Shown here piece by piece: positions 26,662 to 31,873 of a stretch of 31,873 nucleotides of DNA. The position numbers and the translations under genes were made by a program. Source of the DNA: Gammaproteobacteria bacterium (GTDB lineage: Bacteria > Pseudomonadota > Gammaproteobacteria > Pseudomonadales > Pseudohongiellaceae); assembly GCA_003556835.1 (NCBI GenBank), contig PWQG01000226.1, positions 1 to 31,873 on the forward strand, given 5' to 3'. How positions within the stretch are numbered: the first letter of the stretch is position 1; each line of letters opens with the position of its first letter. The notes beneath the pieces were generated by a model. It was not told where the DNA came from. It worked only from the letters and a program-made list of their open reading frames with translations, and searched no databases.

Positions 26662-26851
26662 CTGCCGTACAATCCACTTTCTGTTCCATGGGTCCCATTA
26701 TCAGTGTCCAGGCTGGCGGGCGCACAGGTGACCGTTGCTCTGCATTGGAGTGTGCCATACAGGGACTCACCCCGGCTCAGGGTGCTCCCTGCTTGCCTCC
26801 GTGCAAGCCGTCGGCTGTCATGATTGCCGATATAGACGGATCCTGCGCAGT

Positions 26852-28141
26852 TTATTTTGTGGCTTCTATCTTGAAATCGTCCTGAAGCCTGCTCCAATGC
26901 GTTCTAAGCCCATCTTTATGTGCATCATCCATCGGCAGCGCGTCTAGCGCCTCAGGCCATAGTTCCCTTGCCTTGCTCAACGTGTCATCCAAATGCGGTT
27001 TGATTACCCGCCACGGGATACCGGATTGATCTGCCCACTTTTTGAAGTGCGCCAGGGTGACTGCATACCACTCTTTCGTTTTGCCGAGGTTGAGCGCGAA
27101 TCGGGTCTCGTTTTCGATATAGACATTGGTTGTCACGATATCGTAAGCAGGAGAAAGCCGTGGCGTGATCTTGTCGGGGTACAGGAAGCTCCAGTTCTTG
27201 AGGTGTGCATCGCCGTTCGCCAGGAGAATATTCACCAGCAATCGTCTCGCGAACTGTTGCGCGTCGGCCAGCCCGTCGCCCGAATAGTCATAAATGACTT
27301 GACCGATATTTTCATAATTGGCGGCGTTGTATTTTTCGTGTGGGTACTTCACCAGAATCTGCGCGAAGTCTTCCATGTGAATGCGTTGATCCTCTTCACG
27401 GTCAAATCGTTTGATGGCGAAGGCCTGCTTCTCATCGGGCAAGTTGATTTGCGGTAGATTGTCGAGCTTTTCAAGCGCAACCAGTTTGATCTCAGGAATC
27501 TCCACACCAACCAGCCCGGCCAGTGACATGGCCGTGTATTCGTTCAGTGGTACAAATTTGTGCTTGGTTGAGGGCGTTTTGATGATCCAGTCGCCAAGCA
27601 CATCACCTTTGGATAAATTGTAGCGTCCGTCCTTTTCCTTCATGGAAAACTTCATTTGCACACCCGCCAGGGAAAACCTGTTTTCCCGGGTAACTTTATC
27701 GAACTTGACCGCCCTGGCCTTCCCGTGGGTATTCAGCACCCTGTCTAATAAATGGCCGGGAACATCTTCAGGCTCCATGGGCGTGGCTTCTATAGCCCCC
27801 GGCAAATCTTCGCCAAGATAGGTCAGCATGTGAAACTCATTGTCGACGTGTACTTTCAGGCCTTGTGCAATCAGTTCACGTAAAGAGCCTTCTGGCAGCA
27901 GGTTTGAAAGCACAGGATGCAACCGTTGGTTCCTGGCCCACGGCTCGGCCATGAGCCTGGCCGCATTCGGGAACCTGGGGTGAGTAATCAAGCTGAATGT
28001 CGAGCGCTCTGGATTGTCTTTGAACACATCTGCAATGCTCAATACATTGCGCCCATTTTTAAAGCCTGCAAGGTAGCCGACCAATTCGCCGTGGAGGGTG
28101 AGCCGTAATACATTCACTTCATCATTGGTATCCGTGCTCAT
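26852..28141 (-). CDS. hipA: HipA-family serine/threonine kinase toxin
   Basis: This 429-residue protein has the HipA_1 N-terminal region (ending about 120) and the HipA_C kinase fold. Visible motifs are FSLAGVQMKFS (156-166), WIIKTPS (185-191), NEYTAMSLA, AIKRFDR, the catalytic loop LLANGDAHLKNWSF (Asp311, Asn316) and the metal-binding Asp334 in LSPAYDIVTT. E. coli HipA phosphorylates glutamyl-tRNA synthetase and causes growth arrest; related HipA proteins hit other tRNA synthetases, so the target is not certain here. The start is set by a four-base ATGA overlap with hipB. All catalytic residues are present, so the toxin looks functional. Confidence 0.92.
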   Translation of the reverse strand: MSTDTNDEVNVLRLTLHGELVGYLAGFKNGRNVLSIADVFKDNPERSTFSLITHPRFPNAARLMAEPWARNQRLHPVLSNLLPEGSLRELIAQGLKVHVDNEFHMLTYLGEDLPGAIEATPMEPEDVPGHLLDRVLNTHGKARAVKFDKVTRENRFSLAGVQMKFSMKEKDGRYNLSKGDVLGDWIIKTPSTKHKFVPLNEYTAMSLAGLVGVEIPEIKLVALEKLDNLPQINLPDEKQAFAIKRFDREEDQRIHMEDFAQILVKYPHEKYNAANYENIGQVIYDYSGDGLADAQQFARRLLVNILLANGDAHLKNWSFLYPDKITPRLSPAYDIVTTNVYIENETRFALNLGKTKEWYAVTLAHFKKWADQSGIPWRVIKPHLDDTLSKARELWPEALDALPMDDAHKDGLRTHWSRLQDDFKIEATK

Positions 28142-28461
28142 TCGCTCTCTCCCAGCAATCCTTGCCATGGATCATCGGGGAGTGACCTGCCCTTTTCTCT
28201 GGCCGGCTGGCCGGGCCCGCTTGATGCCGTGAAATCATCAGCCAGCACAGCCAGTACGGCATTGAGCTTCTCTTGCGGGATAAGCAGCAATTCACTCTTG
28301 AGCCCCTTGGCAACAAGCTCAAGGGTATCGAGCCGGGGGTTGCCTTTTGATTCCAGGCGCTGATATTGCTGGCGCGACATACCAACGCGCAGCATCATGT
28401 CGTGCTGCTTGAGTGACAGGGCCAAGCGGCGCTTTTTGATCTGTTCAAGTAGAGAGCTCAT
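28138..28461 (-). CDS. hipB: HipB-like XRE-family antitoxin/repressor
   Basis: This 107-residue protein has a helix-turn-helix of the XRE/Cro type (about residues 7-60: KQHDMMLRVGMSRQQYQRLE, then NPRLDTLELVAKGL). A Gly/Pro-rich C-terminal tail follows that could contact HipA. It is first in the operon and overlaps hipA by four bases, the classical antitoxin-toxin order. No Shine-Dalgarno sequence is evident before the ATG. Palindromes at 28472-28483 and 28524-28539 flank the promoter and are likely autoregulatory sites. Confidence 0.9.
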   Translation of the reverse strand: MSSLLEQIKKRRLALSLKQHDMMLRVGMSRQQYQRLESKGNPRLDTLELVAKGLKSELLLIPQEKLNAVLAVLADDFTASSGPGQPAREKGRSLPDDPWQGLLGESE

Positions 28462-28471
28462 AATGAAACTT

Positions 28472-28483
28472 ATAGGTTGCTAT
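28472..28483. promoter_or_regulatory. Candidate HipB operator, proximal
   Basis: ATAG-GTTG-CTAT is an inverted repeat between the -10 box and the hipB start. It shares a TATAGG and a GTTGC element with sequence around the distal palindrome, which suggests two related binding sites. Confidence 0.35.
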
Positions 28484-28498
28484 TAACTGGAAAGAAGC

Positions 28499-28527
28499 AT
28501 ATTAGTTTCTTTTCCGCATATAGGCAA
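28499..28527 (-). promoter_or_regulatory. Candidate hipBA promoter
   Basis: On the minus strand: TTGCCT (28522-28527), 17-base spacer, TAATAT (28499-28504). The transcript would start about 30 bases before hipB. The -35 box overlaps the palindrome at 28524-28539. Confidence 0.55.
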
Positions 28528-28539
28528 CAAATACGTTGC
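28524..28539. promoter_or_regulatory. Candidate HipB operator, distal
   Basis: GCAAC-N6-GTTGC is a perfect inverted repeat overlapping the -35 box of the predicted hipBA promoter. Its position and symmetry fit an operator for a dimeric XRE repressor. Confidence 0.45.
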
Positions 28540-28562
28540 TTTCTCGCTAATCGTCTTCGCCG

Positions 28563-29921
28563 TCAATACGTATCCACCCTCCCCAACTCGAACACCCCAT
28601 CCTTCCGAACCCGCGCCACCGTAATCTCCACAAACAGCGTCCGGTTCGCCACGAACATGGCCTTGAGCGCCTCCGGCCCCAGGTCCAGGCAGTCAATGTC
28701 ATCCATCTCGAAGCTCTGGTAGCCGACCAGGTTCCGCGGGTCGTTGATGTCCGGCATGGCGGACAGGCTGATGCGCAGGGAGTGACCCTTGTCCGTGAAC
28801 AGGCGGTGCAGCTCGGTGCAATTGATCATGAAGCTGCGGATGGCACTGTTGCCCTTGCAGGCATGCACCTTGCTCAGCACAAGGCGATTGAACTCGCTCG
28901 CCAGTGGGTCCTTATCGCTGCCGGCGTCGCTGTAGAACTCCATCACGTAGTCCGGCACGTCGTTGCCCTCGTCGTCGCGCAGGCGGATCACCATATTCTG
29001 GTAGCCGTGCTTATAGGGGTCGCGCTTGTCGGCGTACTGCTTCATCACCCGGGCCGTGCGCTGGCGACAGTCGGCCACCCAGTCGCGGTACTCGCCGGCG
29101 TTGGGAGTCTCCAGGGCGCGGGTGATGGCGGCCAGCAGTTCGTCATTGCCCGGATGGCTGGCGTCCTTTAGCGCGACAGTAGAGTGATTGTGCGCATCCA
29201 GCACCAGAAAAGCGGTCTCACCCCCTTTGGCCGACTGGATGGCACTGGCCCTTGCCTTGCCGGCCCTGGCCGGGAACTGCACGGTCAGGCGGGCGCAGTC
29301 GGGGTTGGCGGTGGCCAGGTAGACCGTGCCGTCGGAGCCGTTCTCGTTGGCCAGGGAGCTGATTCCGCCGTAGCCCGTATTGCCGACGATGGTGGTGACT
29401 CGCACGCCCCCGGGGCGGTATGGGTTGGCGGCAAAGCGATCGCGCGCGGCCAGCTCCGTGGTGTAGGGGCTGGCCATCTCCAGGGCCTTGAGGATCTGCG
29501 TGCCGGTCTGGAAGCGTTTACGGGAGCGAAAACCTTTCATGACGCGGCCATAGAAGGCGCGGCCCTTGTGGGCCAGGGGGGAACCGGTATTGGCCGGGGC
29601 CAGCATGACGAGATTGCGGATCGGGGGCTTGCGTTTGCGCTCGGTGTAGCGCGTGGCAATCCAGTCGCGGATCACCAGGCCGCCGGTGGAATGCACGATG
29701 ACATCAGTGGCGCCGGCTGTGTCGGGCAGCTTTGCGGCACGCCAGGCTCGGGTCAGACCATGCACCAGGTCGCTCATGCGAACGTCGTCGTCCAGGGAAA
29801 CATAATTGCCCAGCCAAAGGGATTCGACCGGGCGGCCGGTGCGTTGCTCCAGTGCACGGGCCAGTGGCAGGAAGGATTCGTCCTCGTCACTCCAGCCGTG
29901 GATGATGATCAATGGTCGCAT
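28563..29921 (-). CDS. Lipase/esterase-like alpha/beta hydrolase with extra C-terminal domain
   Basis: This 452-residue protein starts IIIHGWSDED, the oxyanion-strand motif. The nucleophile is Ser78 in VIVHSTGGLVIRD. The likely acid is Asp197 in GSDGTVYL and the base His246 in DAHNHSTVAL, giving a full triad. Residues from about 300 form an additional, probably beta-rich domain (NMVIRLRDDEGNDVPDYVMEF and later) that I do not recognise. It has no signal peptide, so it should be cytoplasmic. It lies next to the hipBA control region, transcribed the same way but with about 100 bases between its stop and the hipB start. A phospholipase effector role is possible but not shown. Confidence 0.8.
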   Translation of the reverse strand: MRPLIIIHGWSDEDESFLPLARALEQRTGRPVESLWLGNYVSLDDDVRMSDLVHGLTRAWRAAKLPDTAGATDVIVHSTGGLVIRDWIATRYTERKRKPPIRNLVMLAPANTGSPLAHKGRAFYGRVMKGFRSRKRFQTGTQILKALEMASPYTTELAARDRFAANPYRPGGVRVTTIVGNTGYGGISSLANENGSDGTVYLATANPDCARLTVQFPARAGKARASAIQSAKGGETAFLVLDAHNHSTVALKDASHPGNDELLAAITRALETPNAGEYRDWVADCRQRTARVMKQYADKRDPYKHGYQNMVIRLRDDEGNDVPDYVMEFYSDAGSDKDPLASEFNRLVLSKVHACKGNSAIRSFMINCTELHRLFTDKGHSLRISLSAMPDINDPRNLVGYQSFEMDDIDCLDLGPEALKAMFVANRTLFVEITVARVRKDGVFELGRVDTY

Positions 29922-30078
29922 ACCAGGCTCCCGTTCCGTCCATGCCGGGGTGGGAACCGCCGGGTTTGCGGGAGGTTCCCGGTTCTTCTTGTTATTGCGC
30001 CTGTCTTTGTACCCCGATTACGCTGTGTTTTCAAAGCGGTGCCAGGCTTGACACGCTGGCCACCAGACGCTGCCCCCC

Positions 30079-31422
30079 TCAGAATGCCCCCGCCGGCCCC
30101 GGAAACACCACCGGGCTCTGCACACCACTGGCCGAAATGCTGGACACACCAAAGAAATAATTGTCGATGACAATGTTTTCCAGGGTGAATTCATCGACAT
30201 CTCCGACGGTACGGAAGTGGGTCCACTGCGGCTCCGTGGTCAGGCGCCAGTGCAAGCGGTAGGTGGTTGCGCCTGGTACTTTCTCCCAGCGCAACGTGGT
30301 ATCGGGGCTGACCTGACCACTGATGCTGACGTTTGCCGGAGGCGCGGGCGCCCAGGACATCGATGCCAGGGTGACGGCGTTGAGTGCGGTCAGCTTGGCC
30401 GCATAGTCGAAGTCCACGTGCTCTATGACATCCCCGTAGGCAATGCCGTCCTCCATACGGATGTCCTGGTGCTGCCAGTGGTAGTGCTCATTGGTCTCCA
30501 TGATGCGCACGGCCGGGAAGCCGACATCGTTGAAGGGTCTGTGATGCCCCCCACGGCCGAAGCGGTCCAGGCGATAGACCATCATTACGTCCAGATTGGG
30601 GATGTAGAGGTCGGCCATGCGATCGATATAACGGGCCATGTTGCGCGATGGCGAATCGACTTCCCCGCCCTGGAAACGCCGCTGGCGTGCCTCCGCCTCG
30701 GTTTCAACCACCCGGGTCCCTTCGGAGAACACGCGCGCCGTGGTGTTGTTGATGACGCCGTTGATACCGCGAATATTGCCAATCATGTCATTGTTGATCA
30801 CGGCCTTGATGTCCCAACCGGCCTCGATGGCATGGGCCGCAACAATGGCACCGCCATTGAGGCCCTGCTCCTCGCCCGAGAGTCCCGCGTAGATGATGGA
30901 GCCGGGGAATTCATACTGCGTCAGTACTCGGGCCGCTTCCAGGGTACCGGCCATGCCGCTGGCATTGTCATTGGCACCGGGGGCGTCATCGGTGAAATTC
31001 ATGGGGTCGCTGACGCGTGTATCGATGTCGCCACTCATCATCACAAAGCGGTTGGGATCGCGGGTGCCGCGCTGGATGGCCACCACGTTGACCACTTCCA
31101 CCGGGTCGGGAATCCGGGTGGTGCCGGAGACCGTGTCGCTGACATAAAACACGTCCAGGCAACCGCCACAATCAGCGGAAATGCGCTCGAATTCCGCCTT
31201 GATCCAGCGCCGTGCGGCACCAATGCCGCGGGTATCGGATTCGGTTTCCGAGAGTGTATGGCGTGTGCCGAAACTGACCAGCATCTCGATGTCACGCTGG
31301 ATGCGTTCGGCGGACGGGGCGGCGGCAATTTCGTGCAAGGCCTGTTCATCGGCGTTAGCTGTCAGGGAAAACAGCAGGCCCGTGGCCAGTACGCCAAGTA
31401 TGAGGAAGTTGTTCTGGTCCAC
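30079..31422 (-). CDS. Secreted M28-family aminopeptidase with fibronectin-III-like tail
   Basis: The protein has 447 residues from a GTG at 31422, chosen because GGAGGT lies seven bases upstream and a signal peptide starts there (cut near TANA-D); a longer frame to 31524 is rejected. M28 motifs are PGANDNASG (Asp152), LSGEEQGL (Glu184/185), INNDMIGN (Asp212) and GRGGHHRPFNDVGFPAVR (His293/294). The first metal-binding position, usually His in the HxD motif, reads GDIDTR, so Asp132 replaces His. I recall this change from related proteins, so it may mark a subfamily. A CGGC motif lies at 85-88. The last about 90 residues look like an FN3 domain. It is probably a periplasmic or secreted peptidase. 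Confidence 0.87.
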   Translation of the reverse strand: MDQNNFLILGVLATGLLFSLTANADEQALHEIAAAPSAERIQRDIEMLVSFGTRHTLSETESDTRGIGAARRWIKAEFERISADCGGCLDVFYVSDTVSGTTRIPDPVEVVNVVAIQRGTRDPNRFVMMSGDIDTRVSDPMNFTDDAPGANDNASGMAGTLEAARVLTQYEFPGSIIYAGLSGEEQGLNGGAIVAAHAIEAGWDIKAVINNDMIGNIRGINGVINNTTARVFSEGTRVVETEAEARQRRFQGGEVDSPSRNMARYIDRMADLYIPNLDVMMVYRLDRFGRGGHHRPFNDVGFPAVRIMETNEHYHWQHQDIRMEDGIAYGDVIEHVDFDYAAKLTALNAVTLASMSWAPAPPANVSISGQVSPDTTLRWEKVPGATTYRLHWRLTTEPQWTHFRTVGDVDEFTLENIVIDNYFFGVSSISASGVQSPVVFPGPAGAF

Positions 31423-31705
31423 GGTGTGACCTCCATAGTCTATGCTTTTAAACGACTTCATGAACAATACACTGCTTCGTCCTGCATGAGCCAGTTTGCA
31501 TCCGGTTTCCAGGCGGTCAGGCAATTCCCGGACAGAGTCGGTTTTTGCCGCGCGACGTCATGACCTGTTCGCTACTCTTTCTCGACAATCTGCTGCCACA
31601 CATATACCTTGACAGTACATGCACCCTATCCGTGCTGTTGCCCGATCAACAATTCAGCCACCCAGAAACAATGGCGCTAACAACAAACAATCGGAGTACA
31701 TCACC

Positions 31706-31873
31706 ATGAAAAGACTCAATCGATCATTGCTCGTGCTGGGGACAAGCGTGGCGTTGGCACTGCCGGTCACACTGTCCGCCCAGACCAATCCGTTCCGCCC
31801 GATCCATGACTGGGGCGAGTTGCCCGATGACCGAGAATGGGGTGCGACCAGCGGCATTTATCCGTCACCGGAC
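31706..31873 (+). CDS. Start of a secreted protein, probably beta-propeller (cut by right edge)
   Basis: 56 residues are visible from ATG 31706, with CGGAG nine to ten bases upstream. A signal peptide (cut near TLSAQ) is followed by NPFRPIHDWGELPDDREWG and TSGIYPSPD. This opening resembles NHL/six-bladed-propeller proteins of the peptidylglycine-lyase-like type, but too little is present for a firm family call. It is divergent from the M28 peptidase gene across 283 bases that hold no other gene. Confidence 0.65.
   Translation, partial: MKRLNRSLLVLGTSVALALPVTLSAQTNPFRPIHDWGELPDDREWGATSGIYPSPD

Noticed and set aside
26662..26851. Gap between the methyltransferase-HNH gene and hipA searched for small genes, tRNA or attachment sites
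   Set aside because: Only short motif-free frames are present and no RNA-like fold was recognised.
29965..29995. GGGAACC/GGTTCCC inverted repeat downstream of the M28 gene
   Set aside because: Long unpaired loop and no U-tract on the M28 transcript side, so it is not called a terminator.
30217..31563. Long plus-strand open frame (448 codons) opposite the M28 peptidase
   Set aside because: The minus-strand gene has clear peptidase motifs, a signal peptide and a ribosome site. The plus-strand frame has low-complexity composition and no motif.

Overview
The window looks like a chromosomal segment of a Gram-negative, protein-degrading gammaproteobacterium. It has two large TonB-dependent receptors, exported or lipidated peptidases (M14, M20-like, M28, a peptidase-MA-like protein), a penicillin-acylase-type amidohydrolase and a CadC/ToxR-like membrane regulator. 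Gene style and content suggest something like Wenzhouxiangellaceae, other Lysobacterales or Natronospira; that placement is inference only. No rRNA, tRNA, CRISPR array, integrase or insertion sequence was recognised.

Layout. 1-6290: a partial propeller-type sensor gene (-) running off the left edge, a CadC-like winged-helix/TPR regulator (-), and a divergent TonB receptor (+) with a clear terminator. 6291-10982: an overlapping FAD oxidoreductase/DUF3429 pair (-), a coiled-coil lipoprotein (+), an exported TPR protein (-, copy A), a membrane-anchored peptidase-MA-like protein (+) and a DedA-like membrane protein (+). 11023-18260: a leftward group read as TPR protein copy B, M14 carboxypeptidase, then a second TonB receptor with its own promoter-like region and a strong terminator. 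18373-19662: a TPR-fused aspartyl/asparaginyl beta-hydroxylase (+). 19712-23272: a leftward M20-like protein that lacks several metal ligands, followed by a lipoprotein acylase.

23426-28541 is an accessory-looking patch. It holds a tiny double-glycine-leader peptide gene converging on a 60-residue two-helix membrane protein (a candidate bacteriocin and immunity pair), an HNH nuclease gene broken by an internal deletion, a methyltransferase-HNH fusion protein, and a hipBA toxin-antitoxin operon with operator-like palindromes. 28563-31873: a lipase-like hydrolase (-), an M28 peptidase with a fibronectin-like tail (-), and the start of a probable secreted propeller protein (+) cut by the right edge.

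How they fit: the receptors, regulator, TPR proteins and peptidases fit extracellular or periplasmic peptide breakdown and uptake. The 23.4-28.5 kb patch fits conflict and defence. The most notable items are the double-glycine peptide module, the methyltransferase-HNH fusion beside an HNH pseudogene, the TPR paralogs that kept a common promoter, and the ligand-depleted M20 protein.
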